A stretch of DNA of 64,000 bases from Lysinibacillus sphaericus (GCF_001629735.1 NZ_CP015224.1:1364001-1428000); one strand, 5' to 3'. Numbered from the stretch's first letter, positions 8,143 through 16,938 are shown. The notes: a model not told the origin generated them from the sequence alone. Translations and numbers: made by a program.

Positions 8143-9317
8143 TCAGGAGAACCCTGTCTTTTAACTTTAATGATTTCTGAAAACGTTTTGCGTCCTGGAT
8201 TTATTTGCTGAACATCAATAGATATTTTACGAATAGAGTTCTCTTGTAAAGGGATTTTTCCTTCTTTTTCTATTTTTCTCCATGCTTTGACGTTATCTCG
8301 ATAGAGTACCTCTGATAATCGAAAAATATCTACATCTAATTTTAATCCCTCCGTATAGGTTTCTCTGATCTCCTTTTTCACTTCCTGAATAATTTGTTTT
8401 TTCAGTTCCTTTTCGCTGACTTTCCCTTTAAAGCCTTGGACGGTTGCATGAAGTTTTAATTCCACATCAAAATAAACATCCTCTTTATTTACAATAGGAA
8501 TTTTTTCTACTTGTAATTTATTAATACTAACGGTCAACTCCTCGTTACCGTCAGTTCTTAATTTAAAGGTGATTTCACCTCGGTTTGTGTAATTATGCAT
8601 CCATTGATTACCTCTAGCAGCCTCATCCTTCAAAAAACCTTTTACGCCGTCTTTCGACAAAATACCGACACCTGAAAAATACGTTTCTTCTACCTTTTCA
8701 TCGACCGTTTGCCAATCTTTTTTGATGGAGACATAAGGTACAGTCACTTCGTGGTTTGGCTCATTTAACCCAATAACGATTTCTCGTAAATTTTTTGGTT
8801 CAATAAACGTTTCTTGTTCTGTTGGGTTGATTGGGTTACTTAGTTTTGAAGAAGACAGTGAATTTTTTAATATTGGTGAGACAAGGAGGACATCGTTCAC
8901 TGATTCCTTTGTACAATACATCCAAATTTGATATCTTGTATCTCGAAAGCGAATAAACGTATCAATAACTGGGATAAACCGCTCATTTTCCATGGCTCTC
9001 TCTGAGAAGATAATATATCTCATATGCCCCCAAAAAATTTGCTGGTCAGACGATCGGTACAATTTGTAGATAGCTTCTTCTATGGTTTTTCCCTTGGCAT
9101 GACCAATTTCAGCAGGTTCAGTATTTGACCTGGGTTGAATGGATTTAGCGACATCTGCAAAATTAATAATTTGTAAATAGACCTCATATTCATCATTAAC
9201 GTAATCAACACCGACTGCATTGATATAGTACATTCTTTGTGGCTCTGTAATATCCCAGCAACCTGCGAGCAGGGTTGTAAGAAAAATCATCACTATAAAT
9301 TTGAAGGTTGTTTTCAT
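8139..9317 (-). CDS. Ger(x)C family spore germination lipoprotein (solitary)
   Basis: 392 aa lipoprotein. The signal peptide ends in the lipobox LAGC followed by WDITEPQ, the typical CWD...E start of GerC subunits. The middle holds the Ger(x)C N domain (DYVNDEYEVYLQIINFADVA, KGKTIEEAIYKLYR) and the end the C domain (KEIRETYTEGLKLDVDIFRLSEVLYRDN). GerC subunits sit on the outer face of the spore inner membrane in germinant receptors. No gerA or gerB partner lies beside it, unlike the complete set at 29.8-33.4 kb, so it may join another receptor or be a remnant of a dismantled operon. Confidence 0.9.
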   Translation of the reverse strand: MKTTFKFIVMIFLTTLLAGCWDITEPQRMYYINAVGVDYVNDEYEVYLQIINFADVAKSIQPRSNTEPAEIGHAKGKTIEEAIYKLYRSSDQQIFWGHMRYIIFSERAMENERFIPVIDTFIRFRDTRYQIWMYCTKESVNDVLLVSPILKNSLSSSKLSNPINPTEQETFIEPKNLREIVIGLNEPNHEVTVPYVSIKKDWQTVDEKVEETYFSGVGILSKDGVKGFLKDEAARGNQWMHNYTNRGEITFKLRTDGNEELTVSINKLQVEKIPIVNKEDVYFDVELKLHATVQGFKGKVSEKELKKQIIQEVKKEIRETYTEGLKLDVDIFRLSEVLYRDNVKAWRKIEKEGKIPLQENSIRKISIDVQQINPGRKTFSEIIKVKRQGSPE

Positions 9318-9336
9318 GGTTTCTCCACTCTCAAGT

Positions 9337-9357
9337 AGCTATTTTATAATAATAGCT
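9337..9357. promoter_or_regulatory. Palindrome upstream of the solitary gerC
   Basis: AGCTATT, 7-nt spacer, AATAGCT: perfect 7-bp arms lying 20 nt upstream of the gerC start. It could be a 5' UTR hairpin or an operator; no regulator is adjacent. Confidence 0.35.
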
Positions 9358-9509
9358 TGGACAAAAGGTGGTGTTTTTATAAAAAAAAGTAGGGTAATTC
9401 AATATGTTTTAATTGTCTATTAAACCTTGGGGTAAAATAAATCGAAGAAGATGAAAAAAATATTTTTTTATTTGTAACTTTTTTAAACGATATACGCCTA
9501 ATTCATTAG

Positions 9510-9600
9510 TAGAATACAAAAAACTAAAGCAAGGTAGTAAAATTCACTTTTCACAAGATGACCAGGGCTCACTGACGAGCACCTGGTCATTTTGTGTTTA
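9510..9600 (+). ncRNA. Small RNA candidate, copy A of a duplicated element
   Basis: About 90 nt, strongly similar to 11981-12072. Shared blocks are ACTAAAGCAA, GTAGTAA, TTCACTTTT and a terminal hairpin. Here the hairpin is ATGACCAGG-GCTC/GAGC-CCTGGTCAT, extended by CACAA/TTGTG (9552-9596), then T-rich. A TAGAAT hexamer starts the block, and TGTAACTTTTT lies upstream at the same distance as in copy B. No reading frame. Two diverged copies with conserved blocks and preserved terminator pairing suggest a functional RNA. Strand is inferred from the tail. Confidence 0.5.
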
Positions 9601-9603
9601 TAG

Positions 9604-9634
9604 AAAAAAGGACATGAGCTCTTTTCATGTCCTC
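9604..9634 (-). terminator. Terminator of the MATE operon
   Basis: On the minus strand GGACATGA, 7-nt loop, TCATGTCC, then TTTTTT, directly after the MATE stop codon. Confidence 0.85.
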
Positions 9635-9640
9635 AATCCT

Positions 9641-11020
9641 TTAATCGTTAAGCATTGCTTTTAATGTTCGTTTTTGCCAGCCTAGCTTGAAGTAGGTATA
9701 TTGCATAATGAAATGTACACAGAAGGTAATTGGGTAGGCGAGCCATACACCATTTAAGTCTAATGAAGTGTGGTGGGATAATAGGAACGCTAACGGTACC
9801 TGAACTACCCAAATAGTAATAACTAAGAAAATTGTAGGCCATAAAACGACGCCTGTTGCACGCATCGTAGCTGAAACCGTTTGTGTATGACCGAAAATTA
9901 AATAACTCCAAAAGGCGATATATAAATAATTTTTGGCAATGAGTACAGTATCATGTGAATCGATAAAAAAGGCCAAAATTGGCTCAGCAAATAGATACAT
10001 GATAAGTATAATCGCACCACCTAAAAGATAGTTAATACGAACACCCATTTGGCGAATTTTTTTAATCATTTCTGTAGAATTCGCTCCTAATGCTTGAGCG
10101 ACAAATACAGATGTGGCAATAGCAATACTCATCGCAGGTACCTGTGCATAACTAGCCACCTGATTCACAACACCATAAGCTGCAGTTGCATTGGAGCCAT
10201 AAACGTTAACAAAGCCTATGACAGCTATTTCTGCCACAGATATAGCAACCATACTAATACTAGATGGAATCGCTAGCTTTAATAATGAAGCTAAAATATC
10301 TTTCTTTAATTTAAAATGCTGTAAAATAGATTTGTCTAAACGGAGTAAATGCTTGGTTTTATGCAAATATGCCAGTAACAGAATCATTGTTACTAGGTTT
10401 GATAGCACAGACGCATAAGCAGCGCCATTTAAGCCAAATGCAGGCAGGCCAAACCAACCGAACAGTAATGGAGGAAGGAAGGCGATATTTAACACAACAC
10501 TGATTACTAAAAATAGGAATGGTGTTTTCGAATCACCAACTCCACGCATAAAGGTTGTATACACCATATACCAGAACATAATTGGTAACGTGAAGAATAA
10601 AATTTGGGCATAGCTAATACTCATATCTAATATATTAGCCGGTGTTTGCATAAAACGTAAAATCCATTCAATAAAAAAGCCACCAAAGATTGCCACAACA
10701 ATGGATAAAATCGTTGTGAAGGCGAGCGTTACACCAACAACCTCCTTCATCCTAGCATGATTACCAGCCCCGAAGGTTTGCCCCACTAAGATGGAGCTAC
10801 CTGATCCAATACCAATGGCAAATGCCATTAAAAAGAAGAAAAATGGAAAAAAGGCTGAAATCGCTGCTAATGCATCGACACCCAAATTACGCCCCACTAA
10901 AAACATGGCAAAAACCTGCCCAACGGATTGTAGGACATTTGCCAACATAACCGGAATTAAAAAATTTAAAAAGGCCTTCCGAAGCTTTTGATCGTCTTGT
11001 AACATTTGTGCATTCATCAT
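9641..11020 (-). CDS. MATE family efflux transporter
   Basis: 459 aa with twelve hydrophobic segments. The two MATE half repeats begin LRKAFLNFLIPVMLANVLQ and DILASLLKLAIPSSISMVA. Typical sequences include GSGSSILVGQTFGAGNH and TTFMRGVGDSKTPF. MATE pumps exchange Na+ or H+ for cationic drugs or metabolites; the substrate here is unknown. It is the second gene of a two-gene minus-strand operon, 17 nt after the DUF6530-like gene, and ends at a strong terminator. Confidence 0.92.
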   Translation of the reverse strand: MMNAQMLQDDQKLRKAFLNFLIPVMLANVLQSVGQVFAMFLVGRNLGVDALAAISAFFPFFFFLMAFAIGIGSGSSILVGQTFGAGNHARMKEVVGVTLAFTTILSIVVAIFGGFFIEWILRFMQTPANILDMSISYAQILFFTLPIMFWYMVYTTFMRGVGDSKTPFLFLVISVVLNIAFLPPLLFGWFGLPAFGLNGAAYASVLSNLVTMILLLAYLHKTKHLLRLDKSILQHFKLKKDILASLLKLAIPSSISMVAISVAEIAVIGFVNVYGSNATAAYGVVNQVASYAQVPAMSIAIATSVFVAQALGANSTEMIKKIRQMGVRINYLLGGAIILIMYLFAEPILAFFIDSHDTVLIAKNYLYIAFWSYLIFGHTQTVSATMRATGVVLWPTIFLVITIWVVQVPLAFLLSHHTSLDLNGVWLAYPITFCVHFIMQYTYFKLGWQKRTLKAMLND

Positions 11021-11037
11021 TATGTTCCTCTTGAGTT

Positions 11038-11517
11038 TTAATAACCCATTTCTTTTAAGATTCGTGACAATGTGCGTAGTCGTTCACCGATTAGCTCACC
11101 ATCATTATTTAACGCTTGCTGAAAGAGCTGAATATCTTCATGGATTTGCTCATTTTCTGTACAAACCTCCACAGTCATGGCATCGCCCTGTAAGCCTACA
11201 CGCTTAATCACGGGGTTTTCTTCATCATATAAATGCTCATAGCGATAGGCCTCTTTAAAATGAAGTTGCGCCTCACAGACTAAAATAGCAAGGTCAAGCA
11301 CACGATGTAGGGGAAGCTCTTCTGATTGACGAGACCATTTGCCACCTGTATGACGCCAAACCTTTGCTGAAATATCCACCTTGCCTCTGTCATTCCACTG
11401 AGCTAAGCCGAGAGAAAGCCCTTGAGCATCAGTTTGATAGGCTGTACGTCCATCGATATTGGCATAGTTTTCGGCAACAATTACGGGTTTATGTTTTAAA
11501 TGTGTGGGGATGTTCAT
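11038..11517 (-). CDS. DUF6530-like conserved protein
   Basis: 159 aa soluble protein opening MNIPTHLKHKPVIVAENYAN and containing GLSLGLAQWNDRGKVDISAK and RHTGGKWSRQSEELPLHRVL. I recognise this as the uncharacterised DUF6530 group, from memory. No catalytic motif is evident. It is first gene of the operon with the MATE pump and sits behind a palindromic AT-rich operator-like region, so it may be co-regulated with export. Function unknown. Confidence 0.72.
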   Translation of the reverse strand: MNIPTHLKHKPVIVAENYANIDGRTAYQTDAQGLSLGLAQWNDRGKVDISAKVWRHTGGKWSRQSEELPLHRVLDLAILVCEAQLHFKEAYRYEHLYDEENPVIKRVGLQGDAMTVEVCTENEQIHEDIQLFQQALNNDGELIGERLRTLSRILKEMGY

Positions 11518-11541
11518 GAAAAAAACTCCTTATCATTTGGA

Positions 11542-11574
11542 TTTAGTAATTTACTAAATTACTGCTTTAGTAAA
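11542..11574. promoter_or_regulatory. Nested palindromes upstream of the MATE operon
   Basis: TTTAGTAA-T-TTACTAAA (11542-11558) overlaps GTAATTTA-C-TAAATTAC (11546-11562), and a further half, TTTAGTAAA, follows at 11566. They lie 25-60 nt upstream of the first gene start on the minus strand, where an operator would overlap the promoter. No regulator gene is adjacent. The spacing fits a MarR- or TetR-type dimer (inference). Confidence 0.5.
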
Positions 11575-11980
11575 TTTAGCATTAGCGACTTCATAAGTCA
11601 ATCTTTAGTGGAAATAAACTTTATTGCATTGGCTAGCGACAAATTGACGGTGATGAAGCTAATTGTGATTCTACGTTTTCCCTTCTTTTTTGAATCATAT
11701 GGAGATGGACGATTTATGCTGCTAGGCATTAGTAAATAGAATGATAACGAAGTATTTATAAAGGGAAGGAGTATGTACAAGTGTAGGTGTAGGGAAATAC
11801 ATATTTTAAAAAGTATGCTGAATGTTCTGGACTATGTCTTGTGGATTATAGCAAACTTCAATTTCGTCGGTCTTCTTCACTTGTGTTCGAGGGAAGCATT
11901 TAGATGGTAATTCAAAAGTTCTTAATAGAATGTTTAGACAAGCTGTAACTTTTTCAGGATGAAAACAACTACTGTAATAG
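11575..11980. other. Gene-free AT-rich stretch
   Basis: No reading frame with a ribosome site or recognisable family on either strand. The right end holds TGTAACTTTTT, which is shared with the upstream flank of copy A of the duplicated element. Confidence 0.5.
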
Positions 11981-12072
11981 TAGGATACAAAACTAAAGCA
12001 AAGTAGTAAGCTTCACTTTTTCACAAAAGGACCAGGCTTCCCAACATAGTGGGTATCCTGGTCCTTTTATGT
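11981..12072 (+). ncRNA. Small RNA candidate, copy B of a duplicated element
   Basis: Homologue of 9510-9600 (see there), with ACTAAAGCAA, GTAGTAAGCTTCACTTTTTC and the terminal hairpin AAGGACCAGG/CCTGGTCCTT (12027-12066) followed by TTTTAT. The hairpin loop differs from copy A, but pairing is kept by compensating changes at its base. It ends about 110 nt before msrA, so it could be a free sRNA or an attenuator in the msrA leader. Confidence 0.5.
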
Positions 12073-12182
12073 TGAGAGAAAATTGCCTGTAATTTGGTGC
12101 AATTTCATGGTAGTATGGAATAAAAATTTAGGAATTTCTTACAAAAATATAGATGGGACTATTTTTTACTAAAAAGGGGGGA

Positions 12183-12659
12183 ATGAGATTGGAAGTAGTA
12201 TACTTTGCAGGTGGTTGCTTATGGGGAGTTCAAGCTTTTATAAAAACGTTACCAGGCGTTGTGTTTACAGAGGCAGGAAGAGCCAACGGAACAAGTTTTA
12301 CACTTGAGAGTGATTACGATGGGTATGCCGAATGTGTAAAAACAGGATTTGATCCGTCCGTTGTATCCATCAGGGAATTAATGGGGTATTTTTTTGAAAT
12401 GATTGATCCTTACAGTTTGAATAAACAAGGACAGGATGTAGGCGAGAAATACAGAACTGGCGTTTATAGTGAAAATCCGGAACACTTACTTGAGGCACAG
12501 GCGTTTCTTTGTAAGAGAAATGATTATGATTTGATTGTTGTTGAAGTATTACCTCTGACAAATTATGTAAGAAGCGCAGAGGAACATCAAGATAGGTTAG
12601 CGAGATGTCCAAACGATTATTGTCATATTCCAGTAGAACTATTAAATAAGTATCAGTAA
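12183..12659 (+). CDS. msrA: Peptide-methionine (S)-S-oxide reductase MsrA-like
   Basis: 158 aa. The active-site loop reads FAGGCLWGVQAF (usual GCFWG; Cys kept, Phe replaced by Leu). YRTGVYSENPEH and EEHQ are standard MsrA motifs. It reduces oxidised methionine in proteins, with thioredoxin as usual partner. The usual GYxGG segment is poorly kept (EAGRANGT), so this is a divergent member. The G-run RBS is only 1 nt from ATG 12183 but 7 nt from an in-frame TTG at 12189, which may be the true start. The Nudix gene follows after 28 nt. Confidence 0.8.
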   Translation: MRLEVVYFAGGCLWGVQAFIKTLPGVVFTEAGRANGTSFTLESDYDGYAECVKTGFDPSVVSIRELMGYFFEMIDPYSLNKQGQDVGEKYRTGVYSENPEHLLEAQAFLCKRNDYDLIVVEVLPLTNYVRSAEEHQDRLARCPNDYCHIPVELLNKYQ

Positions 12660-12687
12660 GAGAGATTATTATTTTAGGAGGAAATAA

Positions 12688-13191
12688 TTGACAACCACTT
12701 ATGTGAATTGGGGAGAATCCATCGTTAAATTAACTTGGGAAAAAAATAACTTATTGCCCCCACATCATCTAATAACAAGTGTTCACGGCTTTTGTTTTCA
12801 AGGGGATCAATTAGTATTGGTGGATGTAAATCATCGAGGATGGGATTTTCCAGGAGGACATATTGAACCGGGTGAAAGCCCAGAGGATTGCTTAAAACGG
12901 GAAGCACTGGAAGAGGGCTATGTGGAAGGGGAATGTAAGTTGATAGGGCATATTATCGTTGACCATAGTGAAAATCCATTATGGACAAAAAATAGTCCCT
13001 ACCCTAAAATTGGCTATCAACTATTCTACAAAATGACGATAACAAATCTGCTCCCATTTGGGGGAGAATTTGAATCTGCTCAACGTATGTTTGTAAATCC
13101 GAATGATATTGCTTTTTATTATCACAAATGGAATATTCTTTATAAGGAAATATTGGATTGTGCACTACAGCAAAGACCTTCAAAACAGTAA
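12688..13191 (+). CDS. Nudix hydrolase
   Basis: 167 aa. The Nudix box runs GHIEPGESPEDCLKREALEE and continues GYV; the metal-binding REALEE is intact, while the box Gly after EE-x is Tyr. It should cleave a nucleoside diphosphate-linked substrate with Mg2+. The start is a TTG at 12688 with AGGAGG 7 nt upstream; no ATG fits. Probably co-transcribed with msrA, which suggests a house-cleaning or oxidative-damage role (inference). Confidence 0.85.
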   Translation: MTTTYVNWGESIVKLTWEKNNLLPPHHLITSVHGFCFQGDQLVLVDVNHRGWDFPGGHIEPGESPEDCLKREALEEGYVEGECKLIGHIIVDHSENPLWTKNSPYPKIGYQLFYKMTITNLLPFGGEFESAQRMFVNPNDIAFYYHKWNILYKEILDCALQQRPSKQ

Positions 13192-13357
13192 GGTTTTTTC
13201 ATTTTCAGCAGAGTTAATGGTAGACCATACACGGCTCTTCTAAATGTTTAAAATGAAACAGACGTGCCCAGTTGGAGATGAACATATACAGTGTTTTCAT
13301 AAAAATGAAACCTTTACCAATAATTTTCGTAAATTGAAAAGAGAGGGGGGTTTTTTA

Positions 13358-13696
13358 ATGAACCGAAAGTATTTTATTATGATGGTTATTGCATTTATGA
13401 TAGAATTCGTCCTAACTTATTGGATTGCCTCCGTATTTTCTGTCAGATTTATTGAGGTCATGTTTTTCACAGGGGCTGCCTTTACATTAGGAACGCTCTA
13501 CTTTACAAGTAGTGGAGGAGCTATGTCAAGGTTTTTTGCAGCACAATCTGGAGCCATAACAGGCATCATCCAGGAGCGAGATCGATTTCAGTTTAAAGCA
13601 GGTCCTGTATTTATAGCATCACTACTATTCGTACTGATAGGTTTGGTATTCTTTATCTTACTTGTTACAGGCATCATACCACCGCAGAAGATATAG
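13358..13696 (+). CDS. Membrane protein of unknown function
   Basis: 112 aa. Hydrophobic segments are FIMMVIAFMIEFVLTYWIAS, IEVMFFTGAAFTLGTLYF and VFIASLLFVLIGLVFFILLV, with a basic cytosolic loop (QERDRFQFK) in between. GAGAGGGGGG precedes ATG 13358; a longer frame back to 13244 lacks a ribosome site. The layout recalls DUF3899-type small membrane proteins, but I am not sure of that. Confidence 0.7.
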   Translation: MNRKYFIMMVIAFMIEFVLTYWIASVFSVRFIEVMFFTGAAFTLGTLYFTSSGGAMSRFFAAQSGAITGIIQERDRFQFKAGPVFIASLLFVLIGLVFFILLVTGIIPPQKI

Positions 13697-13835
13697 TATT
13701 TATGGGAAATCAAGATAGTCTCTAGACTGTCTTGTTTTTTTTAGGGCAAAATGGGTTGTTCAGATTCTGTATAAGTTGAGTTGGTAAAATAGGTGGTTAT
13801 TGAATCACTCTACCATTTTAGATTTAGGAGGTGTT

Positions 13836-13859
13836 ATGGTCATTCACTATGAAACATAG
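13836..13859 (+). other. Seven-codon upstream ORF overlapping the kinase start
   Basis: AGGAGG at 13826-13831 is ideally spaced for ATG 13836, which encodes MVIHYET and stops at TAG 13857. The kinase ATG at 13849 lies inside it in another frame, 17 nt from the ribosome site. This arrangement suggests translational coupling or dampening. Confidence 0.45.
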
Positions 13860-16800
13860 AATTATGGCTATCATTATATTATTTATAGTGTTGTTAACAG
13901 GTTCTCGTATGTTGTGGCTCCATTCATTTACGCAGCCAGATCAACCATCTGCAATAAAGGGGCAAATCGATGTCCGTGATTTTGATTTTCAACATGATGC
14001 ATTAACACTTGATGGCGAATGGTCCTTCCATCCATCACAGTGGTTGATGGATCATCAATCCTCCAACCACTCATACATACAAGTCCCAGATGGTTGGGAC
14101 AACGTTTTTCGGAAAGGAGAGCAAAGCCCATTTGGATACGGCTCTTATCAACTAAAAATACTGGTTAATACAGAAGAGGCAAGAACCTTTAGTTTAAGAG
14201 TTCCAAGTATTCGCAGTGCTGCAGAAATATATGTAAACGATCGCTTAATTGCGAAATCAGGAGAGCTAGGTGAAAATCGAGCGCAAACAATGGCTAAAAA
14301 TATACCCTTTACAGCATCATTTGAGATAAATGGTGAAAGTGAAATCGAACTGGTCATTCAAGTAGCCAACTTTCAAGATCCTCGTAATGGGGGAATTGTA
14401 CGCTCTATAAAATTTGGACAAGAAGATGTGATCAATCGGGAGACACAATTGTCCATCACGATGCAGCTATTCGTGGCAGTGGTCTTGGTCCTGCATGCCA
14501 TTTACTCTGTTATCCTCTATTTAGTTGGAAATAAAGATAAACGCCTACTATTCTTTTCGATCTTAACCGTAAATATCATGTTTTATTATTTATTAGGAAG
14601 TGATGATAAACTTCTTTCATTTTGGTTTCCCATCAATTATGATTGGGGATTTATATTAGTCCATCTTTCTATGGTAGGCATTGGCTACTCGTTATTGCAG
14701 TGTATAGAGCACTGGCTACCGCCACATTTACAGCACTATAAACGGATGTACACTTTTTTCTGCTTGGTGGCAATCCTATTAGCCTTTACTTTACCCATAC
14801 GTTATCTTGTTTCCATACAAGCTTTTTATATGGTTATTTTAGGGGCTCCCATAGTGATTACTTTGATTTTGATGACCGGAAAATCCATCAAAGATATTCG
14901 CAGTAATGTCTTTATTTTATTAGGCCTAGTGGCTTTTGTGAATAGTATCCTTTGGGATGTCATGCTGCTGATTACAGGAATTAAAGTCATTTCTTATCCA
15001 TTTGATTTGATGGTGACAATTGCCTGTTTAGCGACATTGTGGTTTAAAGATTACGCAAAGGTACATGCCGATACGAAGAAGCTTGCTCATAAATTGCAAG
15101 AGACTGATAAAATTAAGGATGAATTTTTGGCAAGTACCTCTCACGAATTACGGAATCCACTTCATAGCATCATCAATATGTCCAAAGCGGTACTTGATCG
15201 TGAAGCCAATCGGTTAACTGCAAAAAGTGTGACTGATTTAGAAACTGTCCTGTCCGTAGGTAATCGGATGTCTTTGTTGTTAAATGATTTGCTGGATGTC
15301 GTAAGTTTGAAAGACAATACACAACAATTACAACTAAGTAGGGTTTCCATCCATTCCATTGCTGTGGGTGTTTTTGATATGCTGCGCTTTATGATTGAGG
15401 GGAAGCCTGTTCAGTTTGTCCTGAAAATACCTGAAGATTTTCAAAGAGTGCTAGCTGATGAAAATCGTGTGATTCAAATTGTCTTTAATTTAGTGCATAA
15501 TGCTGTGAAATTTACGAATGAAGGGTCGATTACAATCTCGAGTTATACACGCAATGGAATGGCGAACATCGTCATTACGGATACAGGCATTGGTGTGGAC
15601 GATGAAACCATGCGTCGAATATTTGAACGATATGAGCAAGGGACGATCAGTAAAACTATGGTAGAAGGAGGGTTTGGGCTAGGACTAAACATTTGTAAGC
15701 GGCTCATTGAATTGCATGGCGGTACATTGAAAGCCCAATCTATTGTTGGACAAGGCTCGACCTTTACATTTACATTGCCCTTAGCGGTTGAATCGAATGT
15801 CCAAGAGCCACTTGAAAAGGGACGACAAAGTGTTAGCAAGATTCCAGAGCGCATAACACCTTTACAAACTGACTTGGAACATGAACAGAGTACGGAGTTT
15901 AATCATCCGCGTATATTGGTAGTGGATGATGAGCCTATTAATTTGCGGGTCGTTGAGACCATTTTAGCGAATGAACCGTATGACATTGTTACGGTGACAA
16001 GTGGTATAGAAGCGCTAGTATGTATTCAGTCACACGAGTGGGATTTAGTTATTTCAGATGTGATGATGCCTAAAATGTCAGGGTACGAATTAGTTCGTCT
16101 TATTCGGAAGCAATTCTCCATCACCGATTTACCTGTATTATTACTGACAGCGCGTAGTCAACCCCAGGATCTTGAAAATGGTTTTTTAGCAGGTGCAAAT
16201 GATTATGTGACCAAGCCTGTCGATGCCCTAGAGCTACGATCACGAGTAGCGGCTTTAATAAAGGTGAAGCGATCTATACAGGAGCGTCATCGTATGGAGG
16301 CTGCTTGGCTGCAGGCACAAATTGAGCCTCATTTTCTTTTTAATACGTTAAATGCCATTTTAACGTTGAGTGAAATGGATAGTGAGCGAACAAGTAGATT
16401 AGTAGAGGCACTCAGTGATTTTTTAAGAGAATCCTATAATTTTCAAAATGTTGAAGCACTTGTGCCGTTAGAAAATGAACTTACGTTAATTCAAGCTTAT
16501 CTCTATATTCAGCAGGAGCGCTTCGGCGATCGTATTCAGGTTAAATGGGATTTAGAGGCATCTACAGATGTGCTTATTCCATCATTAACGATTCAACCCT
16601 TAGTTGAAAATGCCTTACAGCACGGTATTTTAAAACGTACAGAAGGGGGAACGATCCATATTCGGATTTATGAAAGTGAATCACAACTTGAAATTACGGT
16701 TTCGGACAATGGTGTTGGCATAGATGAACAACGATTGTCCCAGTTGCTTCAGACAAAACAACAGCCATCCGGAAGCATTGGCTTAATGAATACCCATCTT

Positions 16801-16911
16801 CGTCTTCAACAGCATTACGGGCAAGGATTGCACATTACGAGTAAGCTTCATGAAGGAACGGCTGTTTCTTTTGTGGTTCTTGTAAAGAAGCCTGTAAAAC
16901 AAAATGCATGA
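13849..16911 (+). CDS. Hybrid sensor kinase: 7TM-DISM, HisKA/HATPase, REC, LytS-type kinase
   Basis: 1020 aa. After an N-terminal anchor, residues ~30-195 form an extracellular beta-sandwich (DGEWSFHPSQW, VPDGWDN), matching 7TMR-DISM extracellular domains. Seven helices (~205-400) follow. HisKA has His432 in STSHELRNPL; the HATPase carries DTGIGVD and GFGLGLNICK. A receiver (RILVVDDEPIN) has Asp737 in SDVMMPK. Then comes a second, LytS-type kinase: QIEPHFLFNTLNAIL (His828), PLVENALQHGI, DNGVGID. Two kinase modules in one chain are uncommon. No response regulator gene is adjacent. An in-frame GTG at 13831 overlaps the SD and is unlikely as start. Confidence 0.92.
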   Translation: MKHRIMAIIILFIVLLTGSRMLWLHSFTQPDQPSAIKGQIDVRDFDFQHDALTLDGEWSFHPSQWLMDHQSSNHSYIQVPDGWDNVFRKGEQSPFGYGSYQLKILVNTEEARTFSLRVPSIRSAAEIYVNDRLIAKSGELGENRAQTMAKNIPFTASFEINGESEIELVIQVANFQDPRNGGIVRSIKFGQEDVINRETQLSITMQLFVAVVLVLHAIYSVILYLVGNKDKRLLFFSILTVNIMFYYLLGSDDKLLSFWFPINYDWGFILVHLSMVGIGYSLLQCIEHWLPPHLQHYKRMYTFFCLVAILLAFTLPIRYLVSIQAFYMVILGAPIVITLILMTGKSIKDIRSNVFILLGLVAFVNSILWDVMLLITGIKVISYPFDLMVTIACLATLWFKDYAKVHADTKKLAHKLQETDKIKDEFLASTSHELRNPLHSIINMSKAVLDREANRLTAKSVTDLETVLSVGNRMSLLLNDLLDVVSLKDNTQQLQLSRVSIHSIAVGVFDMLRFMIEGKPVQFVLKIPEDFQRVLADENRVIQIVFNLVHNAVKFTNEGSITISSYTRNGMANIVITDTGIGVDDETMRRIFERYEQGTISKTMVEGGFGLGLNICKRLIELHGGTLKAQSIVGQGSTFTFTLPLAVESNVQEPLEKGRQSVSKIPERITPLQTDLEHEQSTEFNHPRILVVDDEPINLRVVETILANEPYDIVTVTSGIEALVCIQSHEWDLVISDVMMPKMSGYELVRLIRKQFSITDLPVLLLTARSQPQDLENGFLAGANDYVTKPVDALELRSRVAALIKVKRSIQERHRMEAAWLQAQIEPHFLFNTLNAILTLSEMDSERTSRLVEALSDFLRESYNFQNVEALVPLENELTLIQAYLYIQQERFGDRIQVKWDLEASTDVLIPSLTIQPLVENALQHGILKRTEGGTIHIRIYESESQLEITVSDNGVGIDEQRLSQLLQTKQQPSGSIGLMNTHLRLQQHYGQGLHITSKLHEGTAVSFVVLVKKPVKQNA

Positions 16912-16936
16912 CACTTCAGTGTGCCATGCATTTTTT
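16902..16936. terminator. Bidirectional terminator
   Basis: AAATGCATG/CATGCATTT with an inner CAC/GTG, overlapping the kinase stop codon, T tracts both ways. Shared with the convergent EamA gene. Confidence 0.8.
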
Positions 16937-16938
16937 CT

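Noticed and set aside
9648-9911. 87-codon frame overlapping the MATE gene
   Set aside because: It is a shifted reading of the transporter gene.
11598-11780. 60-codon minus-strand frame
   Set aside because: No ribosome site, no family and it overlaps low-complexity control DNA.
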